Of a DNA stretch of 64,000 nt, positions 11,440 to 23,516 are shown one piece after another; positions within the stretch are counted from its first letter, which is position 1, and each line of letters begins with the position of its first letter. The position numbers and the translations under genes were made by a program. This DNA comes from Gigaspora margarita (lineage: Eukaryota > Glomeromycota > Glomeromycetes > Diversisporales > Gigasporaceae): contig WTPW01001095.1 of the NCBI GenBank assembly GCA_009809945.1, positions 174,871-238,870 of the forward strand, in the 5' to 3' direction. The notes beneath the pieces were generated by a model. That model made no database searches. It was not told the DNA's origin and saw only the letters and a list, made by a program, of their open reading frames with translations.

Positions 11440-11856
11440 TAATAACCTATTTTATTTTAACTGAAATGTGTTCAGCATCTAAAAAAATATATAGTTATAT
11501 ATTTTTTAGATAGATTTATTAATTATTAAAGCCTGGACAAGCTTTGGACAATCTTGGATGTTTGGACAATTTTGGATATGAACAAGCCAAAAAAGGCTGT
11601 AAACAGCCAAAACGTACAATACTGGTAGTAGGTATGCAAAACAGGACCCCAAACAATGCAAATAGAAAGTATATTGCTGTATTAATTACTTTTCTGCAAC
11701 TCTAATTGGTCAAAATAAGGGTCAGCCAATCAAAGTTGCAGATTTTGAATAAAATTTGTAAAAATTTTCTATTAAAACCAATATAAACTCTATTAGTATC
11801 CTTGCAAAACTCTAAAAAATATATGTAATACTGAGATCTGGTTTTGTATAGACTTA

Positions 11857-12504
11857 TCCTTTAGTTTGTAAAGGTTTGCAGGCAAATTTGCCTATATAAC
11901 TACTATAAATATATTTTTGATTTACTTTTTTAATTATTTAAAATATTTAAATAAAATTTGGTATAATAATATTTAAAAACAAGGATTATATTTTTAAATT
12001 ATTTAATTTTATATTATAAGACAAAAAGTTTATGTTGCTTATAAGCTAAAAATATTGAATTTTAAAGAAATTTTTTAATCAAAAAAATAATTTACAATAT
12101 CTTTAAATATTGGTTTTAAAAATATAGTTTCTAATACAATATTGTAGTTTATATAAAGGATTACAACTTTTATTATTGCACTTTAAGTAATTTACTTGAT
12201 AAAAATTAAGACTTGTATTAGAAGTAAAAATTTTTTTTATAGACAGAGACATATAAAATTTGAGAAAACCTAAAGAAAAAAATTCTATAGTAAAAGTTCC
12301 AAAACAAAAACTTTAAACTTTTATTACACCAAAGTTTTTTAATAATTTTAAAAAATTTTTATAATAAAGTTGATAAAACAAAACTAATATTATATTTTTT
12401 ATTTAGAAAGTATATAGCTAAAATTAATATTTAAAGTTTTATTTAAAAAATTTAAAATTTTAAAATTTTTACAAGCAAATATGCCTGCATAACAAATTAA
12501 GAAA
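11857..12504 (+). mobile_element. TIR element Z, copy 3 (older)
   Basis: 648 bp with decayed ends (TCCTTTAGTTTGTA and AACAAATTAAGAAA), TA flanks and the GCAGGCAAATTTGCC block on the left. The interior follows copy 1 in the same orientation with many substitutions. Confidence 0.7.
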
Positions 12505-13129
12505 TACTATTTTATTGTCAAGTATAGGCTTTTTGCAATATATAAACTTTGAAGAAATGATGCTTCAAAGTTTATATATTAATTTAAAATTAAAATTTTC
12601 AAAAATATAAAACAAAAGGAGGAGAAAAAAGCAGTAAAAAAATTGATTTAAAATTTCACTGATTTTGCACAAATTGAAAATTTAACTTTACTAAAAACAA
12701 ATATTTTCTGATTTTAAAATGAGAATTATATGTAAAACATGTTTTAAAACAACTTTATTTAATTAGCAGAAGTAGGTTATCTTGTAAGGAAAATAGGTTA
12801 TCTATATACAGTGCGTGAATCCTTTAATCAGCAACTATAATACACAATCTTTAAAAGCTTATAAATAAAAAACTAAAGTAGTTATAAATCAAATCTCTTT
12901 ATAGAATAATAAAATCAAATCTAAAGAACAAAGTTATGAAGCTAATTTTTTAAATTACTTAGTATTTAATAGAATTATTTCTTGTTAAAGTTAACCTAAT
13001 TTATTAATTAAATTAAAAATTTGGCCGCTTTAATTTTGCCCAGAACTACTAATAATATTCTTAATTCTGCCCAAAATTATTAAATAAAAATATACTATAG
13101 TTAAATTTAATATTAAAAATTCTAATTCC

Positions 13130-13253
13130 TCTCTTTTTTTCTTTTCTTTTCTCTTTTTTTTTCTTTTTTTTTTTTCTCTCTTTCTTTTTTCTCTTTCTCT
13201 TTCTCTCTCTCTCTCTTTCTCTCTTTCTCTCTCTCTCTTTCTTTCTCTCTCTT

Positions 13254-13295
<42 letters not shown>

Positions 13296-13383
13296 ACTCA
13301 CTCACTCTCACTCTCTCTCACTCACTCTCTCACTCACTCACTCACTCTCTCTCACTCTCTCTCTCACTCTCTTTCTCTCTCTT
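13130..13383. repeat. CT/TCAC microsatellite
   Basis: About 250 bp of polypyrimidine: TTTTCTTT-rich, then (CT)n with CACT variants. The two minus-strand frames of alternating Arg/Glu here are artefacts of the repeat. Confidence 0.95.
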
Positions 13384-13552
13384 ATATATATTTCTAATTT
13401 AATATATACTTATATTAACCAATCATATTAGGTTATTTTGTGTAACATGGCTCCAAATTTGGCTGCTATATTTATGACTTGTTGATTTAAGGGTTCGTGC
13501 ACTGTACTAAAGTTAAAAATTTTGGGGTTTCAATATAAAGCATTTTTCTTAT

Positions 13553-13803
13553 TAGGTAACCTACTTTGGGCTCTTAAGCAAAGTTGTTTAGCATGTAATT
13601 TTACTTATAATTAAAGTTAAAAAACACTTTCTCAGACCTTTATTAAATAAAAAATATGGTCAAAGTTAGAAAAAAAAATTTTTTAAAAAAAATTTTCTAA
13701 CTTTAACCCTATTTTTTACTTAGTAAAAGGTTTAAGAAAGTACATTTTGATAAGTAAAATTACATGCTGAACAACTTTGTTTAAGAGCCCAAAGTAGGTT
13801 AGG
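13553..13803. repeat. Foldback U
   Basis: Arms GTAACCTACTTTGGGCTCTT and its near complement run through AAGCAAAGTTGTTTAGCATG toward a centre of AAAAAAATTTTTTT. The arms resemble those of foldback V and contain the CTGAACAA word shared with MITE P. Confidence 0.65.
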
Positions 13804-14069
13804 GAAGTGTCAGATATTGGCTAATATTGTAGGATAGGGAGGTGGTAGATAAAATCTCAGATCTAAATATATACATATAACCAATCAGAATAACTAAATT
13901 TTTCAAAAAAAAAGAGAAGGAGTAGGCTCTATAATAAACTAATCTTAGCTAATATCTAACATGTTCCTTACCTAATAAAAAAAAAAAGGTTTATATTAAA
14001 ACCCAAACATTTTAACTTTAGTATATAGATAATCCATTTTTTTACAAGGTAACCTACTTTTACTAATTA

Positions 14070-14223
14070 GGAGAAATGACAAAAATCAGATGATTTTTTA
14101 GGGGGGAAGAGGAATAAAAAATGTTAAAATTATATATAAAAATCCAATCAAATCTATATTAAAGAGGGGGGGAGGGGAGTAGGCCTTTAATAAAAAATAA
14201 TCAGGTGATTAATGACACGGCCC
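14070..14223 (-). mobile_element. PIF/Harbinger-like MITE W, copy 1
   Basis: 154 bp, TTA on both sides (14067-14069 and 14224-14226). Ends GGAGAAATGACAAAAATCAG and GTGATTAATGACACGGCCC. It is the same family as 32504-32654 in the other orientation. TTA target and G-starting ends fit PIF/Harbinger MITEs. Confidence 0.8.
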
Positions 14224-14351
14224 TTAAGTAAAGTTGTTTAGAACATGTTTTTATATATAATTCTTATCTTAAATTAGAAATATTTGTTTTTGGCAAAGTT
14301 ATATTTTCATTTTGTACAAAATCAGTGAAATTTTAAATTGATTTTTGTATA

Positions 14352-14553
14352 GTCAACTCTCTCTACTTTGAACTACCGGGACTGCTTTTTTTTACTATAT
14401 AAAAATTTAAAAAAGTTTAGTTTTCAAAAAGTTATATATAGCTAATCCAAACTTTATAATAAAATTTACAAATCTTCTAGATAATTTTGTTTGGTTTAGA
14501 GAGAGTTTAATAGTATTTAGTTTAGAAAATTTCAGATTAGAGAGAGGCAACTG
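14352..14553. mobile_element. pogo/Tigger-like MITE (degenerate)
   Basis: Ends GTCAACTCTCTCTACTTTG and the complement of CAGTTGCCTCTCTCTAATC, flanked by TA. Similar end design to 33893-34073 and 55167-55306. No coding capacity. Confidence 0.55.
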
Positions 14554-14717
14554 TACTGCCTTTTTTTCTTTTTCTTTTTTTATATTTCCAAAAAATTTAT
14601 TTTAAGTTAATATATAAATCTTGAAATATTATTTCTTCAAAGTTTATAGTAATATTTTATATTTTTTTTTATAATTTTATATATAAAAAATTTACATTTG
14701 ACAAATCAGATAACTAA

Positions 14718-14858
14718 TAGAGATGAGTTAGTAAAAAAGAAACAAATTATTTTTAGTAAATTTTTTTTAATTTTTAAATTAAAATATTTTTACAACTTTT
14801 TAGTCAAATTTGCTAAAAAATTTTTATTTTAATCTTAAAATAAAAAAAAAAAAAAAAA
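14718..14858 (+). mobile_element. MITE G, left half (split by the LINE)
   Basis: Matches the left half of the whole copy at 63747-63997 (GATGAGTTAGTAAAAAAGAA, then AACTTTTTAGTCAAATTTGC). The right half resumes after the LINE at about 23946. The A-run at the junction (14837-14858) is where the LINE entered. Confidence 0.75.
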
Positions 14859-15058
14859 CTCTCTCTTGTACATCACCAAAAATCACAAAAACAAATAAAC
14901 AGTAGAGAAATTGCTAACTTTGTGCAAAAATGAACTATTTGAACAACTATTAAAAAAAAGAAACAGTTCCATACCCTTAAAGTCTTAACTATTTCAAGGA
15001 AAAGGACCTTCTCCACAGCCTTTGCACTACCTATTTCCTTTAAAAATCTGTTGCTGAC

Positions 15059-17256
15059 AATGTCAGCAACACAACAGAATAAAGTATCTGTCGAAAATGT
15101 CAACACAACCCCGATACCTATAGAGACCAATATTATAGATGAGCAATATTCCAATGAACAACCCAACAAAAGAACACGCAATCACTAAACCATTCATCCC
15201 GATATCTCCTCTACCAATCCCTTCTCACTTCTACTCTCTATACCTCTACCCGATAAAATAATTTGTGATGAAAGTAGCGATTCCAGCTCACCCCCAACAA
15301 ATTCCGAAATGACGTTATGTGATGATCTTCAATCAAAACAAACCACATCAGTACAATTACTGACTCAGGACCCAGCCCCAATAACCCAAATAGAATCTCA
15401 AACAATTCTTTCTACGCCTCCTAAAACAGCTCCTGCAGAAGATATGAAAATTGACCCAAACAGGTTCCTGATCCAGAATTGAATAATCTCTCTACCGGAA
15501 TAATCACTGACTTGGAAACCACTCTGAAAACATACAGCCAAGCACTTGCCAGATCAGGCACATCACCACAACCCGACGTATCCAAAACCCTGACTTCATC
15601 CAAACCATCAAAAAATAAACTGAATCAATTTGGCTTACTTTATCCGACATGAAAACAACCCCATTCGATCAAGAAATGTGGACCAAAGATAAAATTATTG
15701 AAGCTTTTGCATCTCTCCCCTTGCTACAAAAACTGATTGAACACAAACTGCAAACCAAACCTACCCAAGAACAAATTCCTCCTGGCATAGAAGCAAAGCT
15801 TTTTCACAAGGACCGCGCATTCTTCTGCACTTTCACTAGACGTCATGATACTCAACCCCTACATTAAAAGCAATTCCAGGCAATGCTAAATGATACTATT
15901 CAAAAATTCAAATAACAAAATAATGCTCACATCTTAAATAAAACCAATAAAGACCAAATATTCGACCTCTTGAGAAAGAAATTAGCGATCGATTTCTGGA
16001 CAAACAAAGAATTCTCTAATCTAGACCCATATAAATTTGCTTGCTACACTTTATATCTAGCAGGTTTTGCAAAAATAAAAGTCTGTACAGATTTCAATAC
16101 TCTACGAAAACTAATTGATGATGTTAAGATAAGTTTGCTACAACCATTACCGGACACACCCGATAACTTGAACAACAACCTTTGACAAGCCCTACAATTC
16201 CAACTCCCGCTTAAGGATCGTAAACAAATACGTGCAATTGCAATTACTTTGTGACAGGCTTTTACCTTCAATCTCCTCCCTGATTCATATTTAGCCGATG
16301 AGAGAACTCTCCTCCCAGCAAGCACCAAAGACTTAAATTCTGCAACTAGATCCCTCTTCCCTTTAACCTCAAGAAGCGAACTAAAACAACTAAAACTCTA
16401 TAAAAAAAGACTTGAAAATTATTATATCTTCAGTCACATACCTCCTGCTTACTTTGATTTGCCACCAAAGAAACAACCTCTCCCATCAACCCGCAAGAAT
16501 TGCCCCCCTGTCTACAAAAACTCTTTCCATTCTACCCCACAGTAATGATCACTTTTGGGAAAATATAAACCTTTTGAAAGAAAACTACGTGTTCCAATTT
16601 CTGCCAAACGACTACTTGATCAGTAAGAAAAGATTACCGGCCAACCCAGAATTACTCAGGCTCAAAGAATTCTCTTTCCCAATCAATGATGCAGAAATTC
16701 TCTCACGATTTCTTTTGGTATTACCACAATATTATGCAAAACCTGAACCACTTCCCAAAGCATATGTGTCCTTCAACTACTCAGACAAACTGGATCTACT
16801 ACTTGAACCAAACTTGGTCACAGAAATTAATCTAACGCTCCCGATTAAAACAACAAAAGAACTAATTATTGCAGCCAGAGCCTTGAGACACCATTACTTT
16901 TTCTACTTGATACCGAAGGAGTGGATTGACATACCCCCACAAAAGTTTTATCAGATGAACCCCCTAAACTGCCCCCGGACAATGAATCAATTAATAAATA
17001 AATAAAAGAAAAAAAACTTTCTACACTCAACTTCCCTATCACAGAACAAGCTGATGTCCCTTAGGCCACAGAACTCTTAAGGAGATTTTTTACCTTTGAC
17101 TTCCTCCCAGACTTACTATTTAATGTCCCAACTCTATCTCTTCCAAGCTGGAATTTATTCGACAAACAACCACAAATCATCACTGAAGACACTGAAATGG
17201 TCCCCTTAGGGTCAGAAAATGGAAATGATGATAATAACCTTTCCTATCATGAGTAA
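15059..17256 (+). pseudogene. LINE ORF1 protein, decayed
   Basis: Starts at the ATG giving MSATQQNKVSVENV. Readable blocks are 15649-15867 (FDQEMWTKDKIIEAFASLP), 15970-16330 (RKKLAIDFW, later FTFNLLPDSYLADERTLL) and 16412-17250. In-frame stops include TGA at 16183 and 16252, in predicted Trp positions (NNL-x-QALQF and ITL-x-QAF). There are TAA at 15865, 15913 and 17003, TAG at 17062, and at least two frameshifts before 15650. No zinc knuckle is seen; the role is presumably RNA binding in the retrotransposition particle. Its TAA (17254-17256) overlaps the ORF2 ATG (17249) in ATGAGTAA. Confidence 0.7.
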
Positions 17257-20200
17257 TCAACAAATAATACAAAACCAGGACACCTCCAATACCTCTGTAC
17301 ATGACTACTGAGAACTCCACAACTTTAAAGAAAAAATAAATCTAGCCACCCATAATGTTAGAGGAATTAATAACTTAACCAAACTTCATCTCTGAATAGA
17401 CTTTTGTCTTCAAGAAAAATTACACATAATTGGAACATTGAAAACAAAACTAAAAGATAACCCACAGGCACTTACTAACCCATACTATGAAATCTTTATA
17501 TTTAATTTTCTTCCTACTTCAACACAAAGCAGGGAAACTAGTATGGGCATGGCAATATTCGTCCATAAAATACTCCAACCGTATATACACGATATCAATA
17601 CCTTTCCTGGTACTGCCATCTACATCGACTTTTTCTTTTCAGAAAACAGAACTCGTATTATCTCGATCTACCTACCTTCCAATAACATGACTTGCTTACA
17701 CGTACTCAAAACCGAATTTTACTGTGGATTATGGAAGCCAAAAAAAGGAACTGGCACATCATCCTTCTGGGAGATTTCAACGCCAACTCTGACTCTCACA
17801 AGAAACATAAACTGCCCATCTTCTCTGACCTGCTTTCAAATGGTCTCGCTAGTTTAATAAACTTTCACAAAATCTCTAAACCCACCTGAAGTGGCAGGGG
17901 CCTTACCTCCCAAATTGATGACATTTGGACTACGCCACAAATTCTTCTGGACTTTGACTTTCCACTTTTAACCAACCCTTCTGGTATAACCGATAGCGAC
18001 TATAAAATTATCACTACAACCTGGTATACAAACTTCTCACCGCCAGCCCCCTGAAATAAAAAATATAAACGGAAAATCTACTTCTATGAAAAAACAACAG
18101 CAGAAAACTGGGATAATTTTGGTAACAAAGTATCTACCCTATTGGCAAAAACTAACTTCTCACAAGCTATATCGAATCAAGACCAACTAAACAAAAACTG
18201 GAATTTATGGTCCAATGTAGTTCAACAAGCAGCGAGTGCCCATATACCTAAAACTACCATCATAACTAAAGCCTTTTACGCACTATCTCTAAAAGCCACA
18301 AAATTGCACAATGCACTAAAAAATATAAACAAATGCCTTTATAAAATCACTAAATCTCCTGTCCCAGTTAGCATATTTTACCTACTCCTAGATATCAACA
18401 AACATCTTCAAAATGCCCTGGTCTCAGCACAGCTTCCCCTCTTCTCTCTAATGCCTATCGCCTTATCAAGTCTGCCTTCGAACACCCAGGAAATCTTCCA
18501 CAAAAAGACTCTTAAAACTATCAAAGAAATCAAATCTGCGATATGAAAAAGCAGGAACGCCGAAGTCTATCTGCAACAAACAGAGAGGATCAAATTCTAC
18601 ACCAATCGTCGCTATGGTAATTTCAAAGAAAATACTAGTATAATGATAAACAGTATCCTAAAAAAAGATAAAGACCACATTAGTTTTGACAAAATTATTA
18701 CTCCTGACTCAATAATCACTGACCCTGCCGAAATCAAAGACGCTGTATCGGCACACTTTCAGGATTGGACCAAATATAACCCAACGAAAAGGGCCAATGG
18801 AAGGAATGGCAACCCTATTATGCACCAAGCAATAAAATCTACCCAAATATATACGAAAACCTACTAAACCCCTTTACACTAGATGAACTAAACCAGGTTA
18901 TCACTGAGGCACCAAAACACAAAGCTACCAGCCCCAATAATATATCGAATGAAATGCTTCAACATCTTCTACAAGCAGCACTGGAACACCTACTGCAAAT
19001 TCTTAATGCCTGTATACGACTGGAAAAAACCCCACAAGCCTGGCTAAAATCAAATATCTGGGTGATACCAAAGAAAACTCGTTATAACTATGATCTACAT
19101 TCCACTCACCTGATAACCCTGATCGATCACTCAAGAAAGCTGCTCACCAAACTTCTAACTAACAGACTCTCGAACATACTCCTACGTCACCATATCCTTT
19201 TACCTCTAAACTACGCTGCTCTTCCATTCCAATCCACCCTTCAGCTCATATCACAACTCACGACCATTATCAAAACAGCTACTACCTACAAGCAAGAACT
19301 TTGGCTTTTTTTGCAGGACATGTCGAAAGCTTTTGACTCCATACATATCCCACACTCACAAAAGCAATGAAAAGGATCAAACTACCCACTCCATTCATTA
19401 ACTTAATAACATTCATCTTGCTCAACTGCACTAACCAAGTGATCACCGGCCATGGACTCACTAAACCATACCCTGTAAACGATGGAATAGATCAAGGAGA
19501 AACGATATCTCTGATTCTCTGGGTTATCTACTACGACCCTCTCATTACTCACATCTCTAAAGAACACCTGGGTTTTTCACGAACACTCAACATGAATAAT
19601 CAAAATAAAGAAATCTATGCCTTCATAATAGCTTATATGGATGACTCCATTTGGATCACCCCAAATAAACCCACCTTAGAAAACATCCTTGCAGCTGCCA
19701 ACTCTTTCTACAAACTAACTAATATAATGGTCAACCCCTCAAAATCTATCTTGGCAACAAACTCTAAATCTACCAATAAGACAATCACTTTCAATAACCA
19801 AGCTATCACGCCAATTTCCAAATCAAAACCATTTAAATACCTAGATGCCTGGTTCACTCTTAACCACAATCCTTCCGCAGTTCAAAAAACTATCATAGCA
19901 GGATTCAAACAATGCATCGGAATGATACAAAAAGCAATGATAATGGATAAGCAAGCCATATATCTAATCAATAATGTTTTAATTCCCAGGCTCTCTTATA
20001 GACTCTACAGCTCCTTCCTATCAACAAATCAACTCAACATCTTAATTAATTGTTGCACCAACTTGGTTAAATCCAAAGCAAAACTGTCTAGAGGTGTACC
20101 TAATTCCTTTCTTTTCTACTCTGGCATTTACGAACTCAAAAACCTTGCCCAAACCCAACTCGCTATACTAGCTACTACTCTGCTAAGGAATATCAACTAT

Positions 20201-21368
20201 CCTAACTTTGACAACTCCTTCCTTAAGGCCAGATTACAGGATCTACAGGACTCAACCCAATCCCACCTTTCCATCCTTACTGCACTACCGCTATTTCCTA
20301 GAAGCCAATTTACTACTCACACCGCACAATCGGTTCTAGCACTACATGCTGCTGATATCCAACTCACACACCACCTAGAAACTGATTGGCCAAAACCCAT
20401 AACTAAGCTCGGCACTTCAATTAATGACCTACTTCTAAACCACCCCAAATCGCATTCACTCAAAGAAAACTTAAATCGTCATAATATTAAATATATTGAA
20501 CAATTCCTAAATTATGACAACACAGAACTCCTCAATTGGAAAAACTTTCATCACAACATTGGAAAAATACCACCTGGACAGACCCCTCGCTGGTTCCATG
20601 AAATTCAAGACCTAATAACAACATATGCTAATCCTTCAACTCAGTTTATCTCCCCAACCCCTGCACTCTGACTAAATAGGAGCAAAGAAATAAACCTTGG
20701 TTAACTACATCAGACTTGATAATAGGCAAATCTAAACGTATAGCTCACCAACTCGTATATATACGTCACTATATAAATAACAATAACAAAGCAACCCTGT
20801 GCCCTGGTTGCAAATTAAAAAATCTGGTCCTAAAAACAAAATAGTGCTACTTCACACGTGATAAAAAATTCTTATACACTCTACAAGTATCTTCAAATAA
20901 GAACATACACTCGAATCTGGAAGACCTTGAAGCTGCACTCAATATAATCCCTGCAAAGCCACAACAAGGCAATACTGCAAACTCCTAGACTACACAGATA
21001 CTAATAGGACCCGTCCTTTAAATGAATTTACAACCTTCCCAATAGAAATATGGGAAGAATTAAACAAGACTCAAACTAAATCTCGCCCTACTAAAATATA
21101 TATCTCCACTACATACAATAAAAACAATCATAACCAACCACAGGTCACATGTTTCCTTAATAATAATTCGACCACTTGGGGCTGCATGAACAAGTATTGG
21201 CCTAGCACAGAAAATACAGCACTCGTATTATTTGCTTTTATATCAACAAGTCTCTTCTCAGGCTCTACCATCACGGTCAAATCCAGCAACCGCAAATTTC
21301 TAACCTTAGCCAAACAAGCACACAACAACGTGCCCTGTCAGTCGCCAAACTTGGATAAAAACATATAA

Positions 21369-21953
21369 GGGAGTTGGAGGTATTGTGACCAGGGGGTATT
21401 GTGGCCAAGTGATGTATATTGTAATCTAGTGATCAGAATTGGATACCATTCAATTTGTCTCATCAAGACGAATTGAATGGTATATATTTCATCCAATTCT
21501 GACCACTAGATCACAAGATATCATCATTTATGCAAAATATAAGTTTTTGCATATATTTGATTATATTAGTAAAGTTGCAATTTTTTGCATATTAACCTTT
21601 AACGATCTTGGAATCCCATGATTGAATTTTAACGATTTTGTACTTGTTAGAATTGTCTCACTGAGATGGTCATTTTGGTAGTAAAATCATCCAAAACGGA
21701 CTAGTAGATCAAAAGTTATTCGCTGTTAAATAATTGGCCACAATACCCCCTCCCCTCTAAAATTTAGTTTTTATATTCTATTTGTATACTAAGCATTTCT
21801 ATCTAAACTATATATATGATATAAAGATTTTTTACAGTAATTTATTCTTTACTAAGTATAGTTCAAATAATAAAAATTGTATAAAAATCTATTGGTTTAT
21901 TAAAAAGTTTTATTAGTAGAAACTTTAACCTGGCCACAATACCTCCAACTCCA
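21369..21953. mobile_element. MITE B inserted in LINE ORF2
   Basis: Ends GGGAGTTGGAGGTATTGTG and its complement (CACAATACCTCCAACTCC), with TAA on the left and TTA on the right, so a TA or TWA target. The interior holds a hairpin (ATACCATTCAATT and its inverse, about 21450-21485) and one copy of the M core module (21598-21725). It splits the LINE between the RNase H-like region and the finger. Confidence 0.8.
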
Positions 21954-22609
21954 TTACGCTCCAACGCTACTCACTATCAAAGTGATTACATCTAATCTAA
22001 AACTCTATTTTCTTTTTGATCAGAATATTTCCCACTTCCATGAACCTGATAAAAACTTAAAACTAAACCTTGTCCCCCAGCGCTTTTTATACAACAGATA
22101 TACTCCTGCTTTCCACAATATACCTTGTACTTTTAATCTCAAAACAACAATAAAAGACTTGATGAATATAAATAACCACATACAATAGAGAAAACAAAAC
22201 CGAGTCAACTACTGGATCACCCAATATCCAGACATACAACTGCAGGCCACATTCTCATACCTGTCCTTTGAAGAAAGACCCCTCTTATTGTCTACTAACC
22301 CTTTATTTTCAAGACTAAAAAGTTTTAAAATTAAACTTCTAGCCAACGAACTTCCAACCTTCGAAACTCTCCACTACCGAAATCCTACTACTCACCCAGA
22401 CTACCACTGTTCGAGATGCCGCTCAGCACCGGAGACAATCGCACACCTTCTCTCCTGCATCTCCAACCCATCTGACCTAACCTCTTTACTCAAAGACGTC
22501 ATCACTATGCTTGCTACTGAATTAGAACTAAGCCTCTTCCAACCCACTGACTTTATCTCTTCTTTCAAACATCTACATGTCAACAAGGCCCTACCATTAG
22601 GATACATTA

Positions 22610-23516
22610 GGGGGCTTCCAGAAATTACGTAATTTTTTAGTGGGTGGGTGGGGTCCTGAAAATATCAGGTTATAATTATAATTCTGGTCAAAATTTTATA
22701 ATTCTGGCCAAAAGTATAAATTATAAAATTATTAATAACTATTTATCTACTGGACCAATTTAGATGATTTAACTACCAAAATGTTCGTCTCACTGAGACG
22801 ATTCTAACAANCCCAAAATCGTTAAAANCTAATCACAGGGTNCCAAGATCGTTNAACTTTTGTNTAATTTTAATAGTGATTTTTTAGAATCACTAAGTAA
22901 ATATCTTTAATATTGAATAACTTTTGATCCACTGGNCCGTTTTGGATGATTTAACTACCAAAATGTTNGTCTCAGTGNGACGATTNTAACAAGCCCAAAA
23001 TCGCTAAATTCTAATCACAGGATTCCAAGATCGATAAAGATTTGTATTGTTAAACAAACAATAAAATCTTTATCGATCTTGGAATCCTGTGATTAGAATT
23101 TAGTGATTTTGGGCTTGTTATAATCGTCTCACTGAGACGAACATTTTGGTAGTTAAATCATCCAAAACGGACCAGTGGATCAAAAGTTATTCAATATTAA
23201 AGATATTTACTTAGTGATGCTAAAAAATCACTATTAAAATTACACAAAAGTTGAACGATCTTGGGATCCTGTGATTAGATGTTAACGATTTTGGGCTTGT
23301 TAGAATCGTCTCAGTGAGACGAACATTTTGGTAGTTAAATCATCTAAATTGGTCCAGTAGAGCAATAGTTATTATCAATTTCATAAATTGAACATATAAA
23401 TAAATTTTAAAAAATATAAAATTTGATTGGCTAATAGAGTATCAGGTGTGGGTGGGTGGAGTAAAATTTTGAAATTTATTAGTATCAAAAATATTACGTA
23501 TTTTCTGGAAGCCCCC
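22610..23516. mobile_element. MITE Y inserted in LINE ORF2 (PIF/Harbinger-like)
   Basis: 907-bp foldback with ends GGGGGCTTCCAGAAATTACG and the complement of GGGGGCTTCCAGAAAATACG, flanked by TTA (22607-22609 and 23517-23519). Removing it with one TTA restores the ORF2 reading frame (LPLGYI then TTATLAPF). Inside are four M modules, two forward (22734-22858, 22916-23036) and two reversed (23070-23192, 23251-23373). All ambiguous bases lie in the left arm, typical of unresolved hairpin arms. Confidence 0.88.

Larger units (their letters stand above)
10048..11619 (+). mobile_element. LTR-like terminal sequence (fossil), carrying element Z copy 2
   Basis: Starts TGTCACGGGACAGC and ends AAAACGTACA, the TG...CA form of an LTR. 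Without the inserted element Z it is about 265 bp. The 11490-11619 part matches 63626-63744 in the other orientation, so the sequence is repeated. The immediate flanks do not form a clear direct repeat. It may be a solo LTR in the gypsy fossil, or the LTR of that fossil next to a shortened interior. Old and incomplete. Confidence 0.4.
12650..14345. repeat. Large foldback V with nested insertions
   Basis: The left arm 12650-12820 (TTTAAAATTTCACTGATTTT to GGTTATCTATATAC) is the inverse of the right arm, 14020-14345. The right arm is interrupted by MITE W at 14070-14223; removing W restores arm continuity. The loop holds a CT microsatellite and a second foldback (U). Non-coding. Confidence 0.65.

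Noticed and set aside
10923-11442. 95- and 66-codon plus frames
   Set aside because: They lie in the body and head of minus-strand SINE iii and in element Z.
13030-13297. Two minus-strand frames of Arg/Glu/Lys repeats
   Set aside because: They are the translation of a CT microsatellite, not genes.
14873-15181. 102-codon minus frame at the LINE 5' end
   Set aside because: It is antisense to LINE ORF1, whose plus-strand reading is better supported.
16044-16328. 94-codon minus frame
   Set aside because: Shadow of LINE ORF1.
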